From NCBI GenBank assembly GCA_049323795.1, contig JBMOOH010000015.1:1-31920 (forward strand): a stretch of DNA of 31,920 nt, written 5' to 3'. The notes under the pieces are model-generated. The model saw only the letters and a list, made by a program, of their open reading frames with translations. It was not told where the DNA came from and did not search any database. Positions 17,040-24,948 of the stretch are shown piece by piece. The position numbers and the translations under genes were made by a program. The DNA comes from JAOADN01 sp049323795. GTDB lineage: Bacteria > Pseudomonadota > Alphaproteobacteria > Rhodobacterales > Rhodobacteraceae. The stretch's first letter is position 1, and each line of letters starts with the position of its first letter.

Positions 17040-17581
17040 CAGGCGACTTCTCCGATCAGGGGTTTCAACTCGGACAGGATCTCGTCCATCTCGGCGATCT
17101 CGGCCGCCCGCGCGGCCCTGAGCGCCTCGAGCTCGGCCGCAAGGGCACGATTCACCGACCCGGCGTCGGGAGGTCCTGCCTCGGCGGCGGCCGCAAGCGC
17201 CCGGCTGGTTTCGGTCAGGCCGGCGTTCGCCCGCTTCAGGCGGGCGAGTTCCCTGCCCTGCGCATCGAGCTGCTGGGACAGCCGTGCCACCGTCCGTTCC
17301 AGCGATGCCACGACCGTCTCCTGCTTCTCGCGGATCGCGCGGACCCGTTCGGTAAGCTGGGCATTGGCGGTCCGTTCGGCCTCGAGCGCGTCGCGCAGAG
17401 CCGCGATCTCGCCCGCAGCGCCGCCAAGGCCCGTCCCCGCATCGCCGCCCGTGTCGCCGGCAGGGCCGCCGGACCTGCCGGAGCCGGGCAGTCCGGGCGC
17501 GGCTGCGAACGCAGCCATCTGCGCCACGATGCGGTCGAATGCCGCGGCGATCCGCCGTTCGTAGTCCTTGATCTCGTCCAA
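17039..17581 (-). CDS. Coiled-coil division protein ZauP-like (ZapA upstream protein)
   Basis: This 180-residue protein lies directly upstream of zapA with an ATGA overlap. It begins LDEIKDYERRIAAAFDRI, has a low-complexity Gly/Pro/Ala linker at about residues 27-60, and then a long heptad-rich segment (ALRDALEAERTANAQL, VRAIREKQETVVASL, LSQQLDAQGRELARL) to near residue 135, with an acidic C-terminal helix. This architecture and position fit ZauP, the ZapA partner described in Caulobacter. No ATG occurs at the expected place: I use TTG at 17581, which follows GGAAGGGG by 5 nt and opens the conserved-looking helix. Sequence similarity to ZauP could not be tested, so the name is positional. Confidence 0.75.
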   Translation of the reverse strand: MDEIKDYERRIAAAFDRIVAQMAAFAAAPGLPGSGRSGGPAGDTGGDAGTGLGGAAGEIAALRDALEAERTANAQLTERVRAIREKQETVVASLERTVARLSQQLDAQGRELARLKRANAGLTETSRALAAAAEAGPPDAGSVNRALAAELEALRAARAAEIAEMDEILSELKPLIGEVA

Positions 17582-17751
17582 GCGAACCCCTTCCGCCGGT
17601 ACCTGCCGCCTGCCCGCGTTCCCGCTGCCCGCCGATGCACGGCCGAGGCCCGAATCGCGCCGTCCGGCACTGTTTCCAATACTAGCCCATGACCGGGGGC
17701 CTTTTCTTCCCCCTTCCGCCGCATCCGACACCGGCAGGCGGCCGCCCGCGC

Positions 17752-17779
17752 TTGATCTTCGGTCCGGGACTGCTATCAA
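17752..17779 (+). promoter_or_regulatory. Candidate tkt promoter
   Basis: A TTGATC -35 box (17752-17757) and a TATCAA -10 box (17774-17779) are spaced by 16 bp, 42 bp upstream of the tkt start codon. This is one of the better sigma-70-like pairs in this GC-rich DNA. Confidence 0.5.
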
Positions 17780-17821
17780 GCGCGCGACCCGCGTTGAGCG
17801 CATTGCCAGAGGAGCAGACCC

Positions 17822-19840
17822 GTGGACATCGCCACTCTCCGAGACAGGCATCCCGCGCACTGGCGGAAGGCCGCGGCTGTCAGGATGCTTGCCATTGATG
17901 CGGTTCAGGCGGCGAATTCCGGCCACCCCGGCATGCCGATGGGCATGGCCGACGTTGCCACGGTCCTCTTTTCGAAGTATCTGAAGTTCGATGCGGCCGC
18001 CCCCCGCTGGCCCGACCGCGACCGCTTCATCCTTTCGGCCGGCCACGGCTCGATGCTGCTTTACGCGCTTCTCCACCTGACCGGCTACGGCGACATGACG
18101 CTCGACCAGGTGAAGAGCTTCCGCAAGTGGGGGTCGATCACCGCGGGACACCCCGAATACGGCCACGCGACCGGCATCGAGACGACGACCGGACCCCTCG
18201 GCCAGGGCATCGCCACCGCGGTCGGCTTCGCCATCGCCGAAGAGTCGATGCGGGCCCGCTGGGGCGCGAAGATCGTCGACCATCGCACCTGGGTGATCGC
18301 CGGCGACGGCTGCCTGATGGAAGGCATCAGCCACGAGGCGATCGGCCTCGCCGGGATGCAGAAACTCAGGAATCTCATCGTTCTGTGGGACAACAACTCG
18401 ATCTCGATCGACGGCAAGGTCTCGCTCTCGGACATCACCGACCAGCGCCGGCGGTTCGAGGCGGCGGGCTGGACGGTCCTTCACTGCGACGGCCACGACC
18501 CCGACGACATCGACCGCGCGCTGACCGAGGCGAAGTCCTCGGACCGCCCGGTGATGATCGACTGCAAGACCCACATCGGTTACGGCAGTCCGAAGAAGCA
18601 GGACAGCAAGGATGCCCACGGCTCGCCCCTCGGGTCCGACGAGGTCGCCAAGGTCCGCGAGATCTACGGCTGGCCCCATGCCCCCTTCGTGATCCCCGAC
18701 GACGTGATGAGCGACTGGCGCGCGACCGGAGCCCGTGGCGCCGCTGCGCGCAAGGACTGGCAGGCGCGGCTCGACGCGCTCTCGCCCGCAAGGCGCGCCG
18801 AGTTCGAACGGCAGATGTCGCTCGGCATCTCGAAGAGGCTCGGCCAGGCGATCAAGGCCGTGAAGGCCGCGCAGGTGGCCAATCCCCAGAAGGTCGCGAC
18901 GCGCAAGGCCTCCGAAATCGTGCTCGAAGCCGTCAACGCGGCGATCCCCGAAACCGTCGGCGGCTCGGCCGACCTGACGGGGTCCAACAACACGAGGACC
19001 GCCGCGCTCGGCACCTTCGACCCCGCGAACCGCAAGGGCCGCTACATCCATTACGGGATCCGCGAACACGGGATGGCCGCGGCAATGAACGGCCTCGCGC
19101 TCCACGGCGGTGTGCGCCCCTATGGCGGCACCTTCCTGTGCTTCACCGACTACGCCCGCGGCGCGATGCGGCTTTCCGCGCTCATGGGCGTTCCGGTCGT
19201 CTATGTCATGACCCATGATTCGATCGGCCTCGGCGAGGACGGCCCGACCCATCAGCCGGTCGAGCATCTCGCCATCTGCCGCGCGACACCGAACACCTGG
19301 ACCTTCCGTCCCGCCGACGTGGTCGAGACTGCCGAAGCCTGGGAACTCGCCCTGTCGTCAGCCACGACCCCGTCGGTCCTGGCCCTCAGCCGCCAGAACC
19401 TCGCGCCGGTCCGCACCGCGGCCGCGCCGAGGAATCTCACGGCCTTCGGCGCCTATGTGCTTGCCGAGGCGACCGGGCCGCGCCGGGCGATCCTCATGGC
19501 CTCGGGCTCGGAGGTCGAGATCGCTCTCAAGGCGCGCGCGCTCCTGCAGGACAGAGGCGTCGGAACGCGCGTCGTCTCGGTTCCCTGCATGGAGCTTTTC
19601 GCCGCCCAGCCCGAGGCCTACCGGCGCAAGGTCCTTCCCGCCGGTCCCGTCCGCGTCGCGGTCGAGGCGGCGGCACGGATGCCCTGGGACCGCTGGCTTC
19701 TGGGCGAGCGCGGCCGCGAGGGCAAGGCCGCCTTCGTCGGGATGGAGGGCTTCGGCGCCTCGGCCCCGGCGGAGCGCATCTACACCGAACTCGGGATCAC
19801 CCCCGAGAACGTCGCGGCCCGGGCGGAATCGCTGCTCTGA
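17822..19840 (+). CDS. tkt: Transketolase
   Basis: This 672-residue enzyme is of normal transketolase length. It transfers two-carbon ketol units in the pentose phosphate pathway, and in the Calvin cycle where present, using thiamine diphosphate. Motifs include ANSGHPGMPMG (31-41), ILSAGHGSMLLYALL (70-84), TTTGPLGQG and the ThDP/Mg motif GDGCLMEG with NN at 161-168 and 191-192, the central domain's HDSIGLGEDGPTHQPVEHL, and a C-terminal transketolase domain. The start is GTG at 17822, preceded by GAGGAG; the N-terminal MDIATLRDRH is typical of the family. It is divergent from the zauP-zapA operon and in the same direction as gap further on. Confidence 0.97.
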   Translation: MDIATLRDRHPAHWRKAAAVRMLAIDAVQAANSGHPGMPMGMADVATVLFSKYLKFDAAAPRWPDRDRFILSAGHGSMLLYALLHLTGYGDMTLDQVKSFRKWGSITAGHPEYGHATGIETTTGPLGQGIATAVGFAIAEESMRARWGAKIVDHRTWVIAGDGCLMEGISHEAIGLAGMQKLRNLIVLWDNNSISIDGKVSLSDITDQRRRFEAAGWTVLHCDGHDPDDIDRALTEAKSSDRPVMIDCKTHIGYGSPKKQDSKDAHGSPLGSDEVAKVREIYGWPHAPFVIPDDVMSDWRATGARGAAARKDWQARLDALSPARRAEFERQMSLGISKRLGQAIKAVKAAQVANPQKVATRKASEIVLEAVNAAIPETVGGSADLTGSNNTRTAALGTFDPANRKGRYIHYGIREHGMAAAMNGLALHGGVRPYGGTFLCFTDYARGAMRLSALMGVPVVYVMTHDSIGLGEDGPTHQPVEHLAICRATPNTWTFRPADVVETAEAWELALSSATTPSVLALSRQNLAPVRTAAAPRNLTAFGAYVLAEATGPRRAILMASGSEVEIALKARALLQDRGVGTRVVSVPCMELFAAQPEAYRRKVLPAGPVRVAVEAAARMPWDRWLLGERGREGKAAFVGMEGFGASAPAERIYTELGITPENVAARAESLL

Positions 19841-19868
19841 TGTGACCGGCCGGAAGAGCCCTGCCCCT

Positions 19869-19902
19869 CCGGACACGGGTGAAGTTCCGGACACGGGCGA
19901 AG
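19869..19902 (+). repeat. Two-copy 18-bp-period repeat after tkt
   Basis: CCGGACACGGGTGAAG (19869-19884) and CCGGACACGGGCGAAG (19887-19902) match at 15 of 16 positions. They fill the gap between tkt and the convergent DUF808 gene. Probably a local duplication; no hairpin or known element is evident. Confidence 0.6.
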
Positions 19903-19911
19903 ACCCGGGGC

Positions 19912-20883
19912 TCAGTGCGGGCGCGGCCGGCCCGTGGCCGCGGCAAGGACCGGGCCGACGACACGCGACGCGAGCGGGATCAGGACGAGCCCGAGCGCAA
20001 GGCCGAAGACCAGCCCCGCCAGCGCCCCGACCAGCCATTCGACCGAAGGGGACAGCCGCTCGGGCAGCGCAGCGGCCGCGGCGGCGGCGGCCTCTCCGAC
20101 CCGGGAGGCGATCCAGCCCCAGCCGAGCTCGGCCAGCTCCTTGATCACGATCGCGCCGCCGACCCAGAGCATCGCCGCGGTGCCGAGCGACGAAAGCCCC
20201 GCGAGCAGCTTCGGCATCGCCCGCACCAGTCCTCGTCCGGACCGCCGCCCGAACCCGGTGCGGCCTGTGCGGGCGAGGTGGAGGCCGACGTCGTCCATCT
20301 TCACGATCAGCGCCACCGCGCCGTAGACGAGCGCGGTGATCGCGATGCCCACGAGTGCCAGGGTCGCCGCTTCGGCAAGCAGGGCGTCCTTGGGGATCGC
20401 GTCCAGCGCGATGGTCATGATCTCGGCCGACAGGACGAAGTCGGTCTTGATCGCGCCTCGGGCCTTTTCTTCCTCGAGATGGGCGGGATCCTTCGTGTCG
20501 AAGTCCTCGTCGACATCGTGATCGGTGTGCGGCAGGAGCCAGTGCCAGATCTTCTCGGCTCCCTCGAAGCAGAGGTATGCGCCGCCGATCAGCAGCAGCG
20601 GCGCGATCGCCCAGGGCGCGAAGTTCGACAGGACCAGCGCGGCCGGCAGAAGGATCACGAGCTTGTTGAACAGCGATCCCTTGGCGATCCGCCAGATGAT
20701 CGGCAGTTCGCGGCTGGCCTCGAACCCGTGGATATAGCGCGGGGTGACGGCGGTGTCGTCGATCACCACGCCCGCCGCCTTCGCCCCGGCCTTGACCGAG
20801 GCTGCCGCGATGTCGTCCACCGAGGCGGCGGCAACCTTCGCGATCGCGGCCACGTCGTCGAGAAGCGCCAGTAGTCCGCTCAT
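19912..20883 (-). CDS. DUF808 (YedI-like) inner membrane protein
   Basis: This 323-residue protein matches the DUF808 family of unknown function. It opens with MSGLLALLDDVAAIAKVAAASVDD, contains the family stretch DDTAVTPRYIHGFEASRELPIIWRIAKGSLFNK at about 58-90, and has several membrane helices (VILLPAALVLSNFAPWAIAPLLLIGG, ALVGIAITALVYGAVALIV, AAMLWVGGAIVIKEL, and a final LVGALAGLVFGLALGLVLI). A cytosolic acidic loop (PHTDHDVDEDFDTKDPAH) lies near 136-153. ATG 20883 is used, with GGCAGG just before it. It is convergent with tkt; no pathway link is apparent. Confidence 0.88.
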   Translation of the reverse strand: MSGLLALLDDVAAIAKVAAASVDDIAAASVKAGAKAAGVVIDDTAVTPRYIHGFEASRELPIIWRIAKGSLFNKLVILLPAALVLSNFAPWAIAPLLLIGGAYLCFEGAEKIWHWLLPHTDHDVDEDFDTKDPAHLEEEKARGAIKTDFVLSAEIMTIALDAIPKDALLAEAATLALVGIAITALVYGAVALIVKMDDVGLHLARTGRTGFGRRSGRGLVRAMPKLLAGLSSLGTAAMLWVGGAIVIKELAELGWGWIASRVGEAAAAAAAALPERLSPSVEWLVGALAGLVFGLALGLVLIPLASRVVGPVLAAATGRPRPH

Positions 20884-21000
20884 CCTGCCTGCCCTTGCTT
20901 GGTCGCCGAACCCTAGCCGAATGGTCGCGCCGGGCAAGGGCGGCTGGCCTTAGCGGCCAGGTCGGATATGGTCGCTCCGTTCCGGCCGGAGATCCCGAGG

Positions 21001-21144
21001 ATGACGAATCGCATCGCGCTTGGTCTTGCGCTCGTCATTGCCGTGGCCTTGGCCGGAGACCTGCTCGGCAACAACCTCCGGGGCAGCCTGTTCCTGGCGC
21101 GCAAGCTCTTCGTTTTCCTCGACTACATCGCCTTCTGGCGCTGA
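21001..21144 (+). CDS. Small membrane peptide preceding gap (47 residues)
   Basis: This short frame reads MTNRIALGLALVIAVALAG, then DLLGNNLRGSLFLARKLFVF and LDYIAFWR. An N-terminal membrane helix (about 4-20) is followed by an amphipathic basic/aromatic helix. CCCGAGG precedes the ATG by a short spacer and third positions are GC-rich. I recall similarly sized peptides ending in AFWR before gap in other Rhodobacteraceae, which supports a real gene, but this is memory. The function is unknown; co-transcription with gap (84 bp downstream) is likely. Confidence 0.65.
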   Translation: MTNRIALGLALVIAVALAGDLLGNNLRGSLFLARKLFVFLDYIAFWR

Positions 21145-21228
21145 GCCGCCGCCGGGCGGCGGTTGACGGCGGGGCCGAAACCTGTTGTCTGCCGTAGCAA
21201 ATCGCTCACCCCAGCGGGAGACAGGCGC

Positions 21229-22230
21229 ATGGCAGTGAAAGTCGCAATCAACGGATTCGGTCGCATCGGGCGCAACGTCCTGCGGGCCATCGTGGAGTCG
21301 GGCCGAAGGGACATCGAGGTCGTGGCGATCAACGATCTCGGGCCGGTCGAGACGAACGCGCATCTCCTGCGCTACGACAGCGTCCACGGCCGCTTTCCGG
21401 CAACCGTCACCGTCAGGGGCAGCGCCATCGACGTGGGCCGCGGGCCCATGGAGGTCACGGCGGTCAGGAACCCCGCGGAACTGCCCTGGGGCCATGTCGA
21501 TGTCGTCATGGAGTGCACGGGCATCTTCACGTCGAAGGAAAAGTGCCTGGCGCATCTGGAGAACGGTGCCCGGCGCGTCCTCATCTCCGCCCCCGGCGAC
21601 GGCGCCGACAAGACCATCGTCTACGGCGTCAACCACCACACGCTGACCAGGGACGACCTCGTCGTCTCGAATGCTTCGTGCACGACCAACTGCCTCGCCC
21701 CGGTGGCGAAGGTGCTCCATGACGCCATCGGGATCGAGAAGGGTCAGATGACCACGATCCACAGCTACACCGGCGACCAGCCGACGCTCGACACCATGCA
21801 CAAGGATCTCTACCGCGCCCGTGCCGCAGCCCTGAGCATGATTCCGACCTCGACCGGTGCGGCCAAGGCCGTGGGTCTGGTTCTGCCCGAGCTGAAGGGC
21901 CGGCTCGACGGCTCGTCGATCCGGGTGCCGACGCCGAACGTCTCGGTCGTGGACCTCAAGTTCATCTCCCGGCGCCCCACCTCGGTCGACGAGGTGAACG
22001 CCGCGATCCGGGCGGCGGCGGACGGGCCGCTGAAGGGCATCCTCGGCTACACGACGGACAGGCTCGTCTCGACCGACTTCAACCACGATCCGCATTCGTC
22101 GGTGTTCCACATGGACCAGACCAAGGTGATGGACGGCAACCTCGTGTCGATCCTGTCCTGGTACGACAACGAATGGGGTTTCTCGAACCGCATGTCCGAC
22201 ACGGCGGTGGCGATGGGCAGGCTCATCTGA
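21229..22230 (+). CDS. gap: Glyceraldehyde-3-phosphate dehydrogenase
   Basis: This 333-residue type I GAPDH catalyses phosphorylating oxidation of glyceraldehyde 3-phosphate. Features are GFGRIGR (9-15), AIND (33-36) with the Asp that favours NAD, the catalytic SNASCTTNC with Cys151, TTIHSYTGDQ with His178, and SWYDNEWGFSNRM near the end. ATG 21229 is preceded by GCGGGAG. The gene follows the 47-residue membrane peptide and, further up, transketolase, a central carbon grouping. Confidence 0.97.
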   Translation: MAVKVAINGFGRIGRNVLRAIVESGRRDIEVVAINDLGPVETNAHLLRYDSVHGRFPATVTVRGSAIDVGRGPMEVTAVRNPAELPWGHVDVVMECTGIFTSKEKCLAHLENGARRVLISAPGDGADKTIVYGVNHHTLTRDDLVVSNASCTTNCLAPVAKVLHDAIGIEKGQMTTIHSYTGDQPTLDTMHKDLYRARAAALSMIPTSTGAAKAVGLVLPELKGRLDGSSIRVPTPNVSVVDLKFISRRPTSVDEVNAAIRAAADGPLKGILGYTTDRLVSTDFNHDPHSSVFHMDQTKVMDGNLVSILSWYDNEWGFSNRMSDTAVAMGRLI

Positions 22231-22275
22231 GCATCGCCGCCCGGCGGCAAGGAGGCTGGCGCGGCTTTCCGCAGA

Positions 22276-22288
22276 CACCCAGTGGGTG
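22276..22288 (+). other. Short palindrome 3' of gap
   Basis: CACCCA-G-TGGGTG lies 46 bp after the gap stop and is followed by CCGG-TTTT-CCGG (22289-22300). These stacked inverted repeats may form the 3' end of the gap transcript, but no T-tract is present. Confidence 0.3.
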
Positions 22289-22299
22289 CCGGTTTTCCG

Positions 22300-22330
22300 G
22301 TTTAGCCATGCAGCCAACGCATGGCTAAAC
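22300..22330 (+). promoter_or_regulatory. 12-bp inverted repeat containing the ACGCATGGC motif, upstream of the DUF1127 gene
   Basis: GTTTAGCCATGC (22300-22311) and GCATGGCTAAAC (22319-22330) are perfect inverted 12-mers separated by 7 bp. The right arm overlaps ACGCATGGC (22317-22325), the same 9-mer found upstream of the LsrB/VtlR-like gene and the candidate sRNA. The centre lies about 108 bp before the DUF1127 start codon. A dyad of this length suggests a strong site for a dimeric regulator; a terminator of gap is less likely because no T-run follows. Confidence 0.55.
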
Positions 22331-22422
22331 GGCGGAATCACCCGTTGTTTGCGCTAACAGGCATACCCATCTTCTGCAGTGCAGCACGGAAACGTGCCGC
22401 AGCGGAATGAAAGGAAACGCAC

Positions 22423-22587
22423 ATGCTCTCGATCCTCGACACCCTCGCGCTCCGCCTGAGACGGCACGCCGAGTACCGTCGCACGGTCGACGCGCTCGAA
22501 AGGCTGCCGCTCGACGTGGCGCTCGACCTCGACATCGTCCCCGGCGACGCCCGCCGCATCGCGCGGCAGGCCGTTTACGGGAAGTGA
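22423..22587 (+). CDS. DUF1127 small protein
   Basis: This 54-residue protein begins MLSILDTLALRLRRHAEYRR and continues TVDALERLPLDVALDLDIVP, GDARRIARQAVYGK. It follows the DUF1127 pattern of an Arg-rich amphipathic helix, a conserved (E/D)LxxLPLDVAxDLDI turn and a second helix ending in VYG. AAAGGAAA lies about 8 nt before the ATG. DUF1127 proteins in alphaproteobacteria are short, often RNA-binding or stress-related (CcaF1 in Rhodobacter sphaeroides), and in Rhizobiales are direct targets of the LysR regulator VtlR. The upstream dyad with ACGCATGGC links this gene to the LysR gene near 11900. Confidence 0.82.
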   Translation: MLSILDTLALRLRRHAEYRRTVDALERLPLDVALDLDIVPGDARRIARQAVYGK

Positions 22588-22596
22588 CCCAAGGCT

Positions 22597-23802
22597 TCAG
22601 GCGGCCGCCGCGACGCGGCCCGCCGCACGGCCCGGACCGGTGACGGTCCGGGCCGTTTGCGTCTCCGGATCGGGCGACGGATCGGGAACGCCGCGGCACC
22701 GGAACTCCACCTCGGCGGACGTGCCGCCGGTATCGCGGCGGCAGAGGCGGATGCATCCGCCGATCTGCGCCGCAAACCCGCGGGCCACGGTCAGGCCGAG
22801 CCCGCTTCCGGACTCGAGATCGAACCCCTCCGGCAGTCCGCGCCCATTGTCCTGCACCGTGAGGCGGCCGTGGTCCGGGCCGATCCGCTCCACGGCAATC
22901 CCGATCCTGCCCGGCATGCCGTCTGCAAACCCGTGTTCGACCGCGTTCGCGATCATCTCGGTTGCGATCAGGCCGAGGGGAATGGCATCCGCCGCCCAGA
23001 CCCGCACATCCGCATCCTCGACCGTCAGCGTGATCCGCCCGGCGGCCCCCGCCGCCGCGAGCATCTCGGCCGCGGCCTTCGCCATGAAGCAGGACACACG
23101 CACATTCTCGTCGGACGGGTCATGCAGCAGCCGCTGCAACTGCGCCACGACCGAGATCCGCGCATTCGCCTCTTCGAGCGCCTGCCGCGCCTGCGGGTCG
23201 GACAACCGCCGCCGCTGCACCGAAAGATAGCCCGCGATGACCGAGAGGTTGTTCGAGATCCTGTGCTGAAGCTCGCGGAACATCAGGTCGCGCGACCGGG
23301 CGAGGCGCGCCGCCTCGGCCCGCGCCGCCTCGGCCCGCCGCAGCGCGCGGTGCATCAGGTCGACGGCCGCCACGCACAGGCCGGCGATGAGGACGAATGC
23401 GGCAAGGGCGGTCGCATAGAGGACGGGCCCGCCCAGCCCGCCGGGTATCCCGAACAGCCAGAGCCCGAGCACGCCCAGCGCAAGGGACGCGACCGCGCCC
23501 GCTCCGGCGCCGCAGAGCATCGAGATCAGGATGACCGAGGGAAAGTAGGTGATGAACGGCAGACCCGCCGGCAACACGGGATCGAGGGCATATCGCAGCC
23601 CCGTCGCCAGCACCGAAATGGCAACGGCAACACCGACCTTCCGACCCGGCGGCAGACGCGCCGGATCCAGCAGTTCGAGACCGTCCAGCATGCGTCGGTA
23701 GAACAAGAGCAACCGCACCGACCTCCCTGGTTGCAGGACCGTCATACACCCCGCCATTTCGCGGGGAACCCCGGCCGCACCTCCCGACTTGGCGTCATGC
23801 AT
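22597..23802 (-). CDS. Orphan HisKA_2 sensor histidine kinase with DUF4118-like membrane domain
   Basis: This protein of up to 401 residues has a membrane sensor of about four helices (about 56-145, including ITYFPSVILISMLCGAGAGAV, typical of DUF4118/KdpD-like sensors), a short coiled coil, and a HisKA_2 dimerisation domain with phospho-acceptor His180 in ELQHRISNNLSVIAGYL. The HATPase domain has the N box (EMIANAVEH, 282-290), DNGRGLPEGF and SGSGLGLTVA. It should autophosphorylate and pass phosphate to a response regulator, but none is adjacent, so the partner is unknown. The signal is unknown. The start is uncertain: ATG 23802 lacks a clear ribosome-binding site, and ATG 23745 (MTVLQPGR), just after GGCGGGG, is plausible. 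Confidence 0.85.
   Translation of the reverse strand: MHDAKSGGAAGVPREMAGCMTVLQPGRSVRLLLFYRRMLDGLELLDPARLPPGRKVGVAVAISVLATGLRYALDPVLPAGLPFITYFPSVILISMLCGAGAGAVASLALGVLGLWLFGIPGGLGGPVLYATALAAFVLIAGLCVAAVDLMHRALRRAEAARAEAARLARSRDLMFRELQHRISNNLSVIAGYLSVQRRRLSDPQARQALEEANARISVVAQLQRLLHDPSDENVRVSCFMAKAAAEMLAAAGAAGRITLTVEDADVRVWAADAIPLGLIATEMIANAVEHGFADGMPGRIGIAVERIGPDHGRLTVQDNGRGLPEGFDLESGSGLGLTVARGFAAQIGGCIRLCRRDTGGTSAEVEFRCRGVPDPSPDPETQTARTVTGPGRAAGRVAAAA
22628..22655 (-). terminator. 11-bp hairpin at the 3' end of the kinase gene
   Basis: CGGCCCGGACC/GGTCCGGGCCG (22628-22638 and 22645-22655) with a 6-nt loop is a perfect stem within the last codons of the kinase gene and 41 bp after the DUF1127 stop. 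On the plus strand it is followed by TTTG, so it may terminate the DUF1127 transcript weakly; convergent genes sharing a hairpin is also possible. Confidence 0.45.
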
Positions 23803-23863
23803 GTGTAGGCTAGCACCGAATGTTGTGTCAGGCCAGCGGCCAGCCTGTCCGCGTGCTCCACTG

Positions 23864-24355
23864 TCAGCGGAATCGCGCCTCGAGACGTGCCAGCACGGCC
23901 GGCGGCACGAAGCTTGACACGTCGCCCCCGAGCCGCGCGATTTCCTTCACCAGTTTGGACGCGATCGACTGCCGCCTCACGTCGGCCATCAGGAATACCG
24001 TCTCGATCGACGAATCGAGCGCCCGGTTCATGCCCACCATCTGGAACTCGTATTCGAAGTCCGCGACCGCCCGGAGGCCGCGCAGGATGACGGTCGCCCC
24101 GACATCGCGGGCGCAGTCGATCAGGAGGTTCTCGAACGGATGCACGACGATCTCGCCCGTTTTCCGGGCACGGACCGACGACGCTTCCTCCTCGATCATC
24201 GCCACCCGTTCCTCGAGCGAGAACAGGGGGCCCTTGTCACGGTTGATCGCCACCCCGATGACCAGCCGGTCCACAAGCGCCAGGGCCCGCTCGATGATGT
24301 CCGTATGTCCAAGCGTGAGGGGATCGAAGGTCCCCGGATAAAGACCGATGCGCAC
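23864..24355 (-). CDS. coaD: Pantetheine-phosphate adenylyltransferase
   Basis: CoaD adenylylates 4'-phosphopantetheine, the penultimate step of CoA synthesis. The 163-residue length is typical. The nucleotidyltransferase motif GTFDPLTLGH is at 8-17, with LRGLRAVADFEYEFQM and NRAL further on, and the RQSIASKLVKEIA segment corresponding to the conserved ISSTxVRE loop. The start is GTG at 24355, 5 nt after GGGAGGA, giving the standard N terminus (M)RIGLYPGTFDP. It follows the CBS-pair gene by 80 bp on the same strand. Confidence 0.95.
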   Translation of the reverse strand: MRIGLYPGTFDPLTLGHTDIIERALALVDRLVIGVAINRDKGPLFSLEERVAMIEEEASSVRARKTGEIVVHPFENLLIDCARDVGATVILRGLRAVADFEYEFQMVGMNRALDSSIETVFLMADVRRQSIASKLVKEIARLGGDVSSFVPPAVLARLEARFR

Positions 24356-24435
24356 CCGTTCCTCCCGTCCGTCCGGCGACTGCGCCAAGGACAACAGAAA
24401 CGACGCGGCGAATGCAACCCCGCAGCGCTGCGGCG

Positions 24436-24873
24436 TCAGTTGCCCATGATCATGCCGGTCAGCGCTTCCTTCTCCATCGCCAGCTCGGCCAGCCGCGCCT
24501 TGACCACGTCGCCGATGGAAATCAGCCCGACCATCTGCCCGCCGACCACCACCGGCATGTGCCGGAACCGCCCTTCGGTCATCCGTTCGAGGACCGTGTC
24601 CGCCCGATCGTCGGGCGCGCAGGTGACGAGGTTCTGCGTCATGAGCTGCTCGACACGTTCGGACAGGACCGCCCCGCCGCGCTTGCCGAGTTCGCGGACG
24701 ATGTCGCGTTCGGAGAGGATCCCTTCCACGCGCTCCCCGTCCGGCGACACGATCACCGCGCCGATCCGCATCGACGACAGAAGCTCCGCTGCCGCCGCGA
24801 CCGTCGAGCCGGGCTTGACCGTCACGACACCGCCGGCGCCCTTGGACCGCAGTATCTGGGACACAGAAATCAC
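24436..24873 (-). CDS. CBS-pair domain protein
   Basis: This 145-residue protein consists almost entirely of two CBS motifs in tandem: TVKPGSTVAAAAELLSSMRIGAVIVSPDGERVEGILSERDIVREL (about 19-63) and NLVTCAPDDRADTVLERM through RHMPVVVGGQMVGLISIGDVVK (about 81-125). Such stand-alone modules usually bind adenine nucleotides or related ligands and regulate partner proteins; the partner is unknown. The GTG at 24873 is chosen because GGGAGG precedes it by 5 nt; an in-frame ATG at 24897 lacks such a site. It lies between a LysR gene and coaD. Confidence 0.88.
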   Translation of the reverse strand: MISVSQILRSKGAGGVVTVKPGSTVAAAAELLSSMRIGAVIVSPDGERVEGILSERDIVRELGKRGGAVLSERVEQLMTQNLVTCAPDDRADTVLERMTEGRFRHMPVVVGGQMVGLISIGDVVKARLAELAMEKEALTGMIMGN

Positions 24874-24948
24874 GCGAACCTCCCTTGTCACGGGCATCGA
24901 GGACGAAGCGTCGGCGCGACAGCGGCACCTGTCAAGCGAAACTCCCGG

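Noticed and set aside
19869..19902. Direct repeat after tkt as part of a CRISPR or att site
   Set aside because: There are only two copies with a 2-bp spacer, no integrase or cas gene, and no tRNA nearby; a local duplication explains it.
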